DNA of 64,000 nucleotides from Sphagnum compactum (lineage: Eukaryota > Bryophyta > Sphagnopsida > Sphagnales), in contig OZ234500.1 in NCBI GenBank assembly GCA_965153455.1, positions 7,688,001 to 7,752,000 of the forward strand. Direction: 5' to 3'. A model generated the notes under the pieces. It made no database searches and had not been told where the DNA came from. It worked only from the letters and a program-made list of their open reading frames with translations. This document shows, in pieces, positions 47,625-60,155 of the stretch. Every line of letters begins with the position of its first letter. Positions within the stretch are counted from its first letter, which is position 1. Both the position numbers and the translations under genes were made by a program.

Positions 47625-47957
47625 GTAATGGTGCCCTATATGTACGAACAGTTCATCAGCAACTTGACATATGAGGTCAAAAGCGGGAACATCCCAGTGT
47701 CACGGAGTGATGATGTTGTTGCCAGAATTCTTCTGGTCAAATTTGAAACAAGTCTCTTTGAGGACCCTTATGCCAACAAGGGGCTTAAATCATTTATTGG
47801 CCAGCAAGTAATCACCTACCCTCATGATTCATGAATTCAAGGAATTGCAATAGTTTGTACTTATGCCCAACATTGGTCCACAATTGCTTAACCTTATCGT
47901 TGGAGTATGCAGAAGCACATAGATCATTAGCAAATGAAGCAGTTAGAAGCAGTAGCC
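47625..47957 (+). pseudogene. captured GH3 beta-glucosidase (beta-D-glucan exohydrolase type) fragment
   Basis: Exon 47625-47807 encodes 61 residues of a plant glycoside hydrolase family 3 enzyme: VMVPYMYEQFISNLTYEVKS, IPVSRSDDVVARILLVKFET, LFEDPYANKGLKSFIGQQ. The next exon (from about 47912) gives EAHRSLANEAVRSS, the family's conserved EHRxLAREAVRKS block, but one G of the acceptor region is missing so the frame is broken. The sequence then loses similarity. The catalytic nucleophile region is not present. Confidence 0.85.
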
Positions 47958-49175
47958 TCTCTCATATAACCAAACAATCTCCAAGCTTACGTAAGCTACC
48001 ATGGTGGAGAAAGGCAGAGAAAGAGATGGGAATAAGGATTTGGGAAAGTTTGCTGTACCAAGAGACTTCAGTGGAACATATTGTGAAGCAGAACTTCCAA
48101 ACAAATTTCAGAACAAAGTCAAAGGACATCTTCTGCTTTGCCATAGACCAGCTCACAAGACTTCTCTCTTGCTTTCTTTTTGATGAGTAATTCAAGCTTG
48201 CTGTGAAAATGTCATTCACATAGTGTCTGTCAACCTGTACACAGAAGCTCCTTTTTGTACAATCAATATTGCTCTTCACTGAGGACCATACAATCAAAAT
48301 TTGAGTTGACACAAAGGCTGAACTGCTAATGTAATTCTTTGTGCAACAAGATGCCATAATGTAGCAAAGAAGGATGTGACCATCAGGAGCTCAGATATTG
48401 AAAACTGCAAACAAGAAAATGTGACCATCAGGAGCTCATGTACTGAAAACTGCAAACAAGAAAATGTGACCATCAGGAGCTCATGTATTGAAAACAGTAT
48501 GTAGAGCTGAGCAAACCGAAACATCACATGCACATATCATGATGAAGTGTTATGCGCATATGCACTTTCTTGCAGAAACTTTCAAAGGATTGCATTTGAA
48601 GATGTGCAGGTGTAAGAGTATAATGCAGGGAAACAAAATTTGAAAGGGAAGATGAAAGAAACTTTCACCATGGGTGGGTGGCTACTACTACTCTTTGAAA
48701 TCATCCTTGTCATTTGCCGGAACCGGTCTGTTTCTCCAATTTATTTGCCAAGTATTGATTTTTGAACTAGCTCTAAACTCACACATTTCATATACTGATG
48801 AAGTACAAACTGCTACAAACTGCATGAACTTTACAGACTGAAAAATCAGAAGTATTAGCCTAATGTGCAAAACATGCTCCTTGTTAGGCTCCTATTCACA
48901 CCCTTGTAAAGAAATAAAATTGGTTGCAACTTTCTAAAAGGTACCCCATAATAAATGAGGGTTTGTACTACACTGGGGAATTTGCAGCTACTAAATGCTT
49001 GTGTGTGGGCTCAACATGTTCAAGTTCAAACTGCAAAGGTTGTCAGGCTTTCTAAGAAAACCAACTTTTCTAGACTTGGAAGAGTAGAAGCATTGGGGAG
49101 GCTTGTGGCATACCATAACAATTAGCATTTCTAAGGCAAGACCAACATAAGGCTAGTTGTTTGAGTAAGGTACAG
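47958..49175. other. non-coding interior of the CACTA element
   Basis: Contains a 47-bp tandem repeat (48376-48503). No gene is recognised. Confidence 0.4.
48376..48503 (+). repeat. tandem repeat, about 47 bp, nearly three units
   Basis: GTGACCATCAGGAGCTCA starts at about 48376, 48420 and 48466. Each is followed by ATTGAAAAC or ACTGAAAAC and, in the first two units, TGCAAACAAGAAAAT. Confidence 0.85.
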
Positions 49176-52100
49176 ATGGAGCGTGACGAAAATGCAGTCA
49201 TCAGTGATGCTGATGGTACAGTGGGTCACGATTCAGGAACAGTGGATGCTGATCCCGAAGAAACAACGCTAAACCCCTACATTTTAGCACGTAACAGGCG
49301 CATTGCTCAATTCAAACAACGACTTACAGAAGTTGAAGGAAGCGCACAAGAATTGTGAGTTCTTCTTAGACTTGTCTTCACATGCATAAATGGAGAGGAC
49401 CATATAGAATTCAGTAATGGATCGTGCAATCTCCATTGCCTGCACTGTATGAAAGAGTTTGGAAGTCCGACTACGTGCGTGAGTTTTGTGTATACGCAAA
49501 TAGTTTGAACACGCTTCAATAATCTTTGTTCTAGTGTTAGATTGTAGCTACTCTCCAAATTCCAATCTATTCTAAATTTTTCATGGGGTTAGGGTTTAGG
49601 GTTTGAAATCGATGTGTTCGGTGCTACCATGAAATAAGGTTCCTGGTGATCATTTACTACATGCATAGCTTAAAATTAGGTTTGTATGCTAGTTAGTGGT
49701 CATGTGCTTATTGAGACAGTCTTAGTCCAAACTAATTACTCCTTTGCTGTATTTTGGAAACACTCGGTCACTTGGCAATCGTCACTTCATGGACTCAGCA
49801 ACCATGCAAGGGAGGAAGAAGACAAATAAGAAGTCCACCCAAAAGGTGGTGGATGGGAGAACACTTGGACACCAAAGCAAGAGGAGGAGCACTAGGAATG
49901 CTGGAAAACCACATCGTCATGTGGTGGAAGAGGAAGGGTCGTCGACATCAGCAGCATCTAGTGAACGCGACACTTCATGTAGCAGCGACTACAACTCAAA
50001 AGCAGAGGAGTCAGAAGGTTCTGAGCTGCCAGTTGCATCTTCAGTTATGAAGGAACAGAATAAGGCACCTAGCAAACGGACCCCCACACCAAATGTAATG
50101 TACCCCTCCCCCCCCCATCAAATATTGTTTCTGAGGTCCATTTTGATGTCAAAGATACTAAAAGTAACAACATTATTGAAGGCACAATATCTGTGAAATT
50201 TCTAACTGGTCCTATATGAGCCTTGTTAGTCCGTATTGAGTTGAAGTTTATTCTAGCAAATGAAACTAAAGCAGAATAAAAACATGTAGGCAAGATCTAC
50301 AACAAAACAGACAAACAAATTCTGGTAAAATGTTAACAAACATTAAAAAGACTCCCCCCCACAGGCTTTGTGACTCAGCCTGACTCTGTGCCCCGAGCTC
50401 CCTCCCTCTATGTCTGCTGTGTGTTTTTTTCTGCAATCTGGTACTATGTGATTTTGTGTCTTTTGCTGCAATTTTGGTGTCTGATTTTGGTAGCCTGGTA
50501 TGTGATTTTTTTTTCTGGTGTGCAATTTTGTGTTTTCCTACAGTCTGGTGTGTGTGATTTTGTGTTTTTTGATGCAATCTCATGTGTGAATGATTATTTT
50601 TTCCAACAATCCAATCATCCAAACGTCATGTTTTTGCTGCAGTAGTGTATTGTTTCCTTACAGATTCCTTAAAGATTTTCAGAGATCTTTTTTCTGGTTT
50701 ATTTTTGACAAATGGATTGTTTTGCTAGTGATCTGATCAACCACTCTCTTCCTTATCATCAGTGGACTTGGTGCACACATGTTTTGCATTCACCATCTAG
50801 TTTGATATAACACAAACAGAGACAAACAGAACTTTCTTCTCTTCTTTCTCTTCTGACATCATATCTAAACTGAATGCTGCATTTTATCCCCCTCCAAGAT
50901 TCCTCAAGAAGCAATGACATTGGTCTTGACTGTAGATGTATTATTGTCAAGATTGTGTTCCAACTGCACAAGCCACACTGTAAAGAGATGTGATGCTCTG
51001 TGGGCTTTTGTGCCTGAAGAATGTGAAGAAGTATAATTAATGATCCTAGAATTGTCTCCCTGATGAGTTTGCAAATCACTTTTTTCTTTAGGGATTGCGT
51101 GCTTGTCTTACGGTCCAAATGCCCCGTTTGTTACAGGAGAACTGATATGTGCTTACTGGCTTTTAAACTGCACATTAGAGATAGCCACTTGTAGAACATC
51201 TAGTATTGTCTTGTGGGTTTACATGTTACAGCACATAAGCTCCATAAATTTGGAAATGGAAACATAAAATGGGGCCCAGTTAAAAAGGTAATTGCCAATA
51301 CTCATTTGTCTGTCTTCAACATTAAGTCTCTCAACTATGATAGAAGGCTTAGGCAATAACACTTTAATTCTTCAACTAGCCTCTGTCCGTTTTCAGATAA
51401 GGGGGTAATTTATGTTATTTACAGTGTCAATCATAGTAGAATGCTGAGTTTTCTCCTTTTGTTCTCGGTCTTGATGTTGGCCATGTATTAAGTGAGTGGA
51501 AGGCCAAAGTTCTTTTGTTTGTACAGAAGAGGACTCATGCTTCCTTACTGGTTCAAACCTCTTCTGATTCTTCTTTGTACAGAGGTTGAGGTTGCTGGTA
51601 TTAAACATGGTGTAGAAAGGGATGGAGAACTCACGAGCCAATGATGGATCCAATAGGTGTGCATTGGACCACTTCCGTATTCCAGACACATGGGTCTGTG
51701 GTGTTGTAGGGGTCTCGGTAGTACACTTTTTCTTGATTTCCTTTATCAAGATTGGAGATTTTTGCTTGAGCTTATAATAGTTTCTTTAAATTCAGAGCTT
51801 GCAAAGTCTATCACTATTCTTGGAAATTATTGCCTTTATCCAGAGTGTCTTCAAGCTTTCAGTTAAGATCTAGAATTGTGCCTTTTTTGTTCATCAGAGT
51901 TTTTCTTTTGTATCACGTTTTCTTTCATGTCCAGAAATAATCTTATAAATCTCCATGATTTCAGTAATGCAAATATGAAGTGGTTTTCTTTCAGAAATTT
52001 GCTGATCATGCTGTGTTCTATAAAGGGTTAATTAAAGTCTCTCAACAGGCTTAGAAGGTTAAGGCAAAAGCACCTCAAACTTGTTGCCAAAATTTGTTCT

Positions 52101-55100
52101 GTTTCATATAGAGGTGTCATCTATGTAATCCGTAACACTGGTTCCAGTTAAGTGCTATATGATGGTCAAACCTGTAGCCCAGTCTTTGCAAGATCCTAAG
52201 AGCATGTAAGAGAAGCTCGAACATTGGAAAAGCTCACCAATTCTGTTTTTGATTTAAAACTCTTCGTATGTGCCTAAGTCAAAGAAGTTTGTTGTTCATT
52301 TGGTATCTTTGCTAATGAAAAAATTATGGGAGATTTATGGATTCAAATGGGAAAATTGAACGTCAAAGGTTCAATCTTGCTGCCACAACAATAGGAGGAA
52401 ATGGATGGCTGTCCTTCATTCTGCATTTTCCAGATCGTATGACTTAGAAAGAAGGTTGTGTAGCCAAGTTTGTAAAACCAGTCCTATGTTGTGGAGAAAA
52501 GGTCTAGAGAAGGTCCTAAACTTTCTGTTGTGCATCCCAAAAAGTTCGAAAGTCCAAAGTCAATCCCTTGCTATTGGTTGGGTTTAGGGAATTTTCTCTT
52601 CGTGTGCCCTTCTTCTATAGAAAGATCCTATCTGTCATGATTCATCACTGGATTACCTTAGTGATCCATATGTTCTTTCCATAGAACTTTTGGCTGGATA
52701 CAAAAGAAAATTGGATTTCCTCTATAAAGTTATACCTCATGGGAAGGTGTTTTCTGAATTTCTTACCAAAAACTTTGTTGGTTGTCTTCAATGTCATCAG
52801 TCTTTATGTGCATGCCTTTTATATGTAGCCCTATTTGTGTGATTAGGGTTGTTCATGATTGATAAGTTTGCCATACGAATCTCTGTTTTTTTGGAATTTA
52901 CATGTCTCATGTTGACAATATATGAGCAGACTGTATGTTTTCCTAGCTTCTACCCATTCCCTATGTATAACGTGTTGTATGCCACTAGGGTACAAAAGAC
53001 CACATCAGCAGCAGTACAAAGTCGCAAGCATGGTGGTGACTTTGCAAGGTGCAATAATCAGGCATGTAAACATGGTGTTGGAAGTTCAGAATGCACATGG
53101 AATGCTGGACAATGTGGGCACACAAGACAGTGGAGTTCTTGCCAAGTGTCATAATGTCCTAATTGGAAGGTAAGATTGAGTCCTGGGCACAAGGGACTTA
53201 CAAACTGTTGTGCCACTTGTGGAAGGGCTCCAAGCAACATGTATGAATCAACATGGGGTGAAGGAGGGGGTGTGTGTGATCAGGGGCTATGTCAAAGGGT
53301 GCAACCACATTCACCCATGGGCCGGCAAGCACCGGACATGGCCTTGGACAATGAAATAGAAGTAGATGCCCAGCCCAAGGTTTTCGCTGAAAGGGGTATG
53401 CAACGATGGGCTTCAAAGCGAGCTATAGAATTTGAAACCCAAGAACGAAAGGAGAAAGGCTTGCCAGGCCATAAGGTGCAAGTGACAAGGCATGGCAAAA
53501 TTGATGGTGCATGTGAAGGGAAGGATGCATGGGATGGTGCGATTAGGTCGCTAGCACCTCGGATTTTGAACATGGCAGTGGTTAGGGTTACAGAACAGGA
53601 CCTTGTAGACATGGCTAGACTCCGGTTGCAATTGGATGGGAGATTTGAATATGTAGGTGGTGAATTAAGTGGGGCTGGCTTTAGGGATTGTGTAAGGCGA
53701 TATATGAAAGGAGAAAGAGCACGCTTAAAAAGAAGGTATGCACAGAAAGGTGCCAAAGCCTGCCCACTTGAAGTGGACCGAGAACAATGGGAGAAATTAG
53801 TGACATATTGGCAACAACGTGAGACCAAGAATAAAAGTGAACACATGGTTGGTGCAAAGAGGGGCAGTTGCAAATGTAAGCCACCTTGGGCGTGGTGGTA
53901 AGGCAGCTATAGAAGCAAAATTGGCAAGTTAACCCTAAAACCCTACTCCGTTGTGATGGCCAAATGGAAATTACAATATGTTGAAGTTATTATGCACTCA
54001 CATGCCACATACAATGCTGAGCACTGAATGATGTCTGAAATGGGTGAATGCAGAAATCCAGGCATCGTCGAAGCCCATCAATATCTGAGATGGCTGCTGT
54101 GGGACTAGAATCTAGTGGCACACCTGGGTACCCAGTGAGTTTTCCTAGCTGTTTCATTTGTCTTTCCCTGTCCTTTCCCTTTCTGTCTTGGTTATGGTTG
54201 ATTGAGGGGATGTGATTAGCATTGGTATTGCATGGCCTACCTCAACCAGAAAGTCTGCTAAAGCAGTACCATCATCAGCAGAAGCTGGTGTAGCCTTTCC
54301 AAATAGCTTACCAAGTGACATCCCCTCACTGCTTTTATTAATATCTGTCCTGGAAATGATATCATCAGGTACTGTGTCACCTGTGGCATAATGACCCTGT
54401 GGATTCAAGCTCCATAAGTCTGTTGTTTCATGCAATTGCTTCACACTTAAGCTTCCAGTGGTGGATGAAGTATCATGTACTGCCTCATTCACAATTTTAA
54501 GTATTTCAACACTGGTTTCCTTAGCAGTATCTCTTGAATCAAAATCATCGGCTCTAGTATTCCAGATCCTTCATTCTGTGTTTTCTTGATATCTCTTAAT
54601 TCTCCTGTTGGTGCATATGTGGTCTCCAATCTTGCCCAATCTGGTATTCTAAATTTTGTTTTTCTTTTGTTTCTTGTCTTCCCTTGTTTGGTTCTTTCTG
54701 TGGCTTCCTGAGGAAGTGTTAGCCTTGCTGTTTTTTCTTCATCGTGAGATTGGAAATTTCTCTATTCTCATGCTTTTGGAATTGTGATTTAATTTGGTTT
54801 GGTTGCATTCTTTTGAGTGCTCTCCTTATACAAAGGTTTAACATATCGGATCTGAATGTTAGAGAGAAATTTATAACAAATACTGGTTTTGGTAGGTTGT
54901 TTTTAAGTCCCATTATTTCAATACTTTCTGTCAGTTCAGTGGAACAACCATTCACCTTGGATATATTTGGTTGAAATAGTAAGGATAAGTTGAGTTCTGT
55001 GTTGTCAATGTAGCAGAAACTTCAGATTTTATCTTCTTAGCTAGATTTCCTCGTAGATAACTTGTTCCTCATATTTGGTCAATTAGTCCTTAAGCAACCA

Positions 55101-57578
55101 TTGGATGCCCACTGAGTACTGATTATGCAATCATTTTAGTTTCACCTCTTCACATATGAGTTCAATATCTTTCAGGTGCCTTATGAGGTCTAATGTTTGT
55201 TCAATGCTCCCAAGGACTCTATTGGCAGTGGCAAACACTCTAATTCATTCCCCAAGCTTAATTGAACTTTTAATGGCTTCTCTTCAAAAAAGGTTTCAAA
55301 TCACACCAGAGGCTAAAGCAGAGATCAAAATTGTTTAAACATCCAGCCAAGAGATCAAATCTGATGCCCCTGCAACTTTGGAAAGGCTTCAAAGTTGCAG
55401 ATTTGAACTCTTGGTTAGATTTCAGATTAGACAATTTATTTCTTTGTTTTGGCTAACGTGTGTATAGATGTTGCATCGGTATCCCCTCGGGTACAAATTC
55501 TGCGGTCTATTTAGCTAATCTCTTCACATAGGAGCTCCTCTTTCTTTTTTAGGTTTTTCCTTTTCATTTCTTATTTCATTTTTTATTTCTTTTGTTTTTT
55601 TGTTTTTGTGTAAGTGGTGGTTCGTTTGCAGTACCAGCAGCTATTCAGAGATGATGATCAGGTTGATGGCAGCTTTGCACAGAATCAAGGAGACCTGCAT
55701 TTTGTGTTTTATTATTCTTTCTGGTGCAGCATTTGCTGCAGTTCTTGTTTTGTTGCTTGCGGAATTAAAAGGTCTTGTGTACATGATCTCCTTGCATTTG
55801 AGAATTTTGGAACTTTGGGTCTTTCTGGATGCCCGCTCTAGTGGCTGCTTCTTTTGTAGAGTTTGGAATATATCATGGTGAGAGATCCTAGTATTCCTTT
55901 CCCAGCTCATGGCACTAGCTTGCAAGTGCCACTCGCCAGCTGAATGAATCGAGCTACTCATGATTTGTAACCCGGCTCAATCTGCAACCGCTTGCATTGA
56001 TTGAACCTCATAGTTTCTGATTTGCTCTAGACTAGATATTCATTTTTATTTCTGCCTTCATGAGTTTGATAGTAATTAGTAGGTGGAATACTTATGTTGT
56101 CATTGTAAGGATCTTTTGATGGGTTTATTGGGCAGGCATCACAATCTCCCAGTTTGTTTTCTCGAATGACTGCCATTGAAAAGAAGCTGCCAGAGATGAG
56201 TGGCCAAGTTTCCCAAGTTATTGAAGGGATGGATAAATTGAATGCTAAGGTAGAAGATTTCATGCAACAATTGCTAGCATGTCGAGAAGATGGTGTGAAT
56301 GTGAGAATCCCCAAAACTGTTGTAGCCACTGTAAACATTGAAGAGGTAGATGTTCCTTCAAGGACTGGATCCCCTGAGATTCTTGGTGTTGCAAAGAGCC
56401 TGCATGAGGTTCTTCATTCAGATCATGATGGACGAGGGTCAGGCACAACAGTGGTTGAGAGTGCCACACAATTAGCTCCAAAAGCCGATCATATCTCTAC
56501 AGGAAAAGGGGTGGGCCAACAAGTGGATGGTGTTGTCCCTTCACATGTCCCCAACTATGTGCTAGTAGGAGACGATATCCCCAACTATGTGCTAATAGGA
56601 GAGGATATGGGGCATAATCCTAATATGTCAGGGAAGGACAAAGAAGTTGGAGTAGCTTGCAAAGGCGGTGACTGTGTAGATGAGAGCAACCGCCAACGCC
56701 CACCCTCAAAGGTACGATCTAAGTGCCCAACATGACCAACACATTAAAGTTAGAGTCTACGAAATGCTGTGGATTGTTCAATTGTGGGAGTACTCTTGCA
56801 GTGTACATCAAATGTGGCATATGTGTGGGATGTTGGGAATTGCACGAACTACATGGCTAAAATAGGACATAAGTTAGATTGTGGAAGCTAGATTTATTGT
56901 TCTTTCTGTTACAATCTAAAGATTAAGAACATACCCACATTGTTTGGGGTCTAGGTGCATACAAGCTTCAAGGGAAATCATTGACATGGTTTCACATTTG
57001 TATTCATTGATGGATTTGGTGTGGCAGAAAGTGCAAAAAAAGGCAGCAAATATGCCAGCACCTGAAGGAGGTGTGAGCAGTCGGCTACACTCTAATATTG
57101 GTGCAAGGGTGGGGAATGTAGGAGAGAAGGCAAGGCAACAGGTAAGTTAATACCAACATGCTCTTGAGTATCTATGATTTATAACTAGGGAACACAAATG
57201 CCCTGTTTGACACAATGTTGTAACAAAAATTCCATTTTCCTAAATCGGTTACTCATGGTAAATTGAATGAAGGTTCTTTATTGGTTGATGTGCAGTTTAA
57301 AGTAGGGGAAGCAATTGTCTTATGTAACCTTGATGCGGAGGTTGTAGCGAAGGGGCTGATAACAAGTGTTGGAGGACAAGGATGTGTCCACCTGGCACCA
57401 TGGGGTGCCAGTCAAGGAGTCATGGTTCCGAGTCCAGTTAAGTGAAATTGTGGCAGGTAAAGGCAACACCCCGTTGTTGGTGCCAAATGAGAATGATGAT
57501 CCCCCACAATGTGTGTTAAAGGATGTAATAGGTTCAAGCACTGTATGCGAAGGTCGTCTAATGCGAAAGCATGCTTAA
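49176..57578 (+). CDS. Transposase_24/Ptta-like second gene of the CACTA element
   Basis: Spliced gene over 8.4 kb. Likely exons: 49176-49354 (LNPYILARNRRIAQFKQRL), about 49790-50094 (basic, Ser-rich), about 53240-53874 (FRDCVRRYMKGERARLKRRY, then CPLEVDREQWEKLVTYWQQR, the family's core), 54054-54134 (KSRHRRSPSISEMAAVG), 56133-56710 (coiled-coil-like MTAIEKKLPEMSGQVSQVIE), 56955-57141 and 57296-57578 (FKVGEAIVLCNLDAEVVAKG; then, in a shifted frame, HHGVPVKESWFRVQLSEIV). Proteins of this type accompany TNP2 in plant En/Spm elements and may bind subterminal repeats. Several exon joins do not resolve cleanly, so it may be damaged. Family call good, gene model tentative. Confidence 0.6.
50095..53175. 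other. large intron of the Ptta-like gene with unassigned cargo
   Basis: Mostly T-rich non-coding DNA. A 118-codon open frame on the minus strand (51749-51393, RKWSNAHLLDPSLAREFS and so on) has balanced composition and could be a captured 3' exon. I do not recognise it. Confidence 0.35.
54135..56132. other. intron of the Ptta-like gene
   Basis: Apart from the minus-strand coding scrap at 54236-54560, this is T-rich sequence without recognised genes. Confidence 0.35.
54236..54560 (-). pseudogene. unidentified captured exon, antisense in the intron
   Basis: The minus strand stays open with protein-like composition: DSRDTAKETSVEILKIVNEA, TDLWSLNPQGHYATGDTVPD and SLGKLFGKATPASADDGTAL, then ADFLVE and a GTAGGC donor at 54236. 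It lies opposite to the surrounding gene. No family recognised. Confidence 0.4.
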
Positions 57579-57989
57579 GTTAGGGGCACTGTAGGTCGGG
57601 AGCTAGTTGATTTTTGAATTCTAAAACCGACATATTTTGAGTAGTTATGGCCTTTTTTGGGTGTCAATGATATTTTAGACATTGTCAGGTTTAATAGACC
57701 TGATAGAGTGATGGATTCCTGGTTGCTGTAATTGGAACAATGGCCATTAAACCCCATTGGATGGAATTTCAATGTTATGACAAAGGGTAATTTGTTGGTT
57801 AAGTAACTGCAGATTTGTTACATGCAAAATTGTAAATCACAAATCTATGTGTGTAATATTTATTGGTTGATTTTTCAGCACTAGAGGAATATAATAGAGA
57901 CCTGATATGTATAATGTACATTAGTTAAACTAGGTGTAGGTGTGCTCTTAATGCTAATGTGGCAATGGTTAATGCTACTAATCCTGATA

Positions 57990-58002
57990 CATCATAACCC
58001 TA

Positions 58003-58035
<33 letters not shown>

Positions 58036-58100
58036 TCCTAACCCTAAAACATATTTAACCTGTATGATGGAAAACCCTAACCCTAAACGTAACCCTAAAA
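57990..58100 (+). repeat. interstitial telomere-like repeats
   Basis: About 9 units of CCCTAAA and CCCTAA mixed (57998-58050), then more at 58073-58100. They open the subterminal array of the CACTA element. Sequence continues for 6 kb beyond, so this is not a chromosome end. Confidence 0.9.
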
Positions 58101-59200
58101 CATAGGTCAGCAGTTGCATATGGAACTCACCAGTTGCCTATGCAACTAAATCTAACGGTTGTTGTACTGCCACGTGGCGCAATATAACTGGTCTGATGAA
58201 AAAACCTAACCCTAAAACATGGGTCAGCACTTGCATATGCAACTAAATCTAACGGTTGTTGTGCTGCCACGTGGCGCACTATAAATGGTCTGATGAAAAA
58301 CTCATGTGCCTAACCCTAATCCTAAAACATGGGTCAGCAGTTGCATATCCAACTAAATCTAACGGTTGTTGTGCTGCCACGTGGCGCACTATAAATGGTC
58401 CGATGAAAAACCCCAACCCTAACCCTAACCCTAAAACATGGGTCAGCAATTGCATACGCAACTAAATCTAACGGTTGTTGTGCTGGCACGTGGCGCACTG
58501 TAAACGGTCCGATGAAAAAACCCCAACCCTAACCCTAACCCTAAAACATAGGTCAGCAGTTGCATATGCAACTAAATCTAACGGTTGTTTTGTTGGCACG
58601 TGGCGCACTGTAAACGGTCCGATGAAAAAACCCTAACCCTAACCCTATTCCTAAAACATGGGTTAACAGTTACATATGCAACTAAATCTAACGGTTGTTG
58701 TGCTGCCACGTGGCGCACTATAAACGGTCTGATGAAAAACTCATGTGCTTAACCCTAATCCTAGAACATGGGTCAGCAGTTGCATATGCAACTAAATCTA
58801 ACGGTTGTTGTGCTGCCACGTGGTGCACTATAAATGGTCCGATGAAAAACCCCAACCCTAACCCTAACCCTAAAACATGGGTCAGCAGTTGCATATGCAA
58901 CCAAATCTAACGGTTGTTGTGCTGGCACGTGGCGCACTATAAACGGTCCGATGAAAAAACCCTAACCCTAACCCTAACCGTAAAACATGGGTCAGCAGTT
59001 GGATATGCAACTAAATCTAACGGTTGTTGTGCTGCCACGTGGCGCACTATAAACGGTCTGATGAAAAAACCCTATTCCTAACCCTAACCGTAAAACATGG
59101 GTCAGCAGTTGCATATGCAACTAAATTTAACGGTTTTTGTGCTACCACGTGGCGCACTATAAACGGTCCAATGAAAAACCCTAACCCTAACCCTACACGT
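58100..59200 (+). repeat. right subterminal tandem array, ten units of 99-111 bp
   Basis: Units repeat CCCTAACCCTAA, AAAACATGGGTCAGC, the palindrome AGTTGCATATGCAACT, AAATCTAACGGTTGTTG, then CTGCCACGTGGCGC and ATAAACGGTCCGATGAAAAA. The ACGGTT block recurs near 58154, 58253, 58362, 58472, 58583, 58692, 58802, 58912, 59021 and 59130. CACGTG is present in every unit. The palindrome is perfect in most units and altered in some. Confidence 0.9.
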
Positions 59201-59489
59201 GTTCGCATACAATTGGGTGAGCTAATTTGCATGTAACGCAGTGTGAACGCAACCCGTGTAGTTACATGCAATCGCACTTACAACCGTAGGTATAGAATAT
59301 GGGTGGATGAAACCATATAACCCAACCGTATATACTTGCTCATATACGTATTGTGACATGCAACTAAAAGCGCCTGCAACTGGTTTTATGCAACTAGGCG
59401 AATTTGCAGTTGCATGTGTCGCATGCAACTGAAAATGCAACCAAACCAGTTGCATACGGCAGTTGCAAAATGGCAAATTTTTAGTAGTG
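59201..59489. repeat. right terminal zone and TIR of the CACTA element
   Basis: TGCAACT/AGTTGCA motifs occur about ten times between 59350 and 59470. The terminal repeat GGCAAATTTTTAGTAGTG ends at 59489. Confidence 0.8.
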
Positions 59490-60155
59490 TTTTGAATTGG
59501 GATTACAAACTTTGGTGGAACGTTGTCATCTTTTATTCCTAAAGGTATGCATTTGTCTCTTGTTACTTTTTCTTTTTTTTAATTTTCATAATTCAACCTC
59601 TTTTCATTTCCTAGTTATTGGATATAGAAAGGGCGTCAAGTTTCATCAAGTATACAACCATAAATAAAGGTTTTATACCTTTACACGTATATTTCATATT
59701 CAATATCTCTTGTAGTTTATTTTTTCATACCCATATGCGAATAATGCATTGACTACCCACAACCAGTGTGGGTTTTATGGCTTAAGGCAGGTATTACATT
59801 TTGCACCTCTTAAACATTGTGCATTAATTATCATTATGTGGGTATTGCTACATGGGGTTTTCAGACATTATGGGTTTAAGGTACAATCCGGGTATTACAT
59901 ATGTGAACATTTTCAATGATGGGAGGTTTAATAGCTCAATTTGGGTATTGCCAAAGTTTGTTTTAGTATATGGGTTCATTATGCAAGTATTATACATTAT
60001 GTACATTGGAACAATAGGTATTTTATATCATGATATGGGTGTTGGAATGGAATTCCAAGTCACAACATTGATTTTAAAGGAGCCATGTATGTATTGCATT
60101 TTGGGTTTTTGTTCAATGATGAATGTTTATAGAATTATAAATTCTCTTGGTGCAG

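Noticed and set aside
53198-53884. Minus-strand frames over the Ptta core
   Set aside because: They are shadows of the plus-strand Transposase_24-like exon, which carries the recognisable family motifs.
57990-59200. Chromosome end (telomere)
   Set aside because: The CCCTAA/CCCTAAA runs are short, broken up inside a 99-111-bp unit, and followed by nearly 5 kb of transposon sequence.
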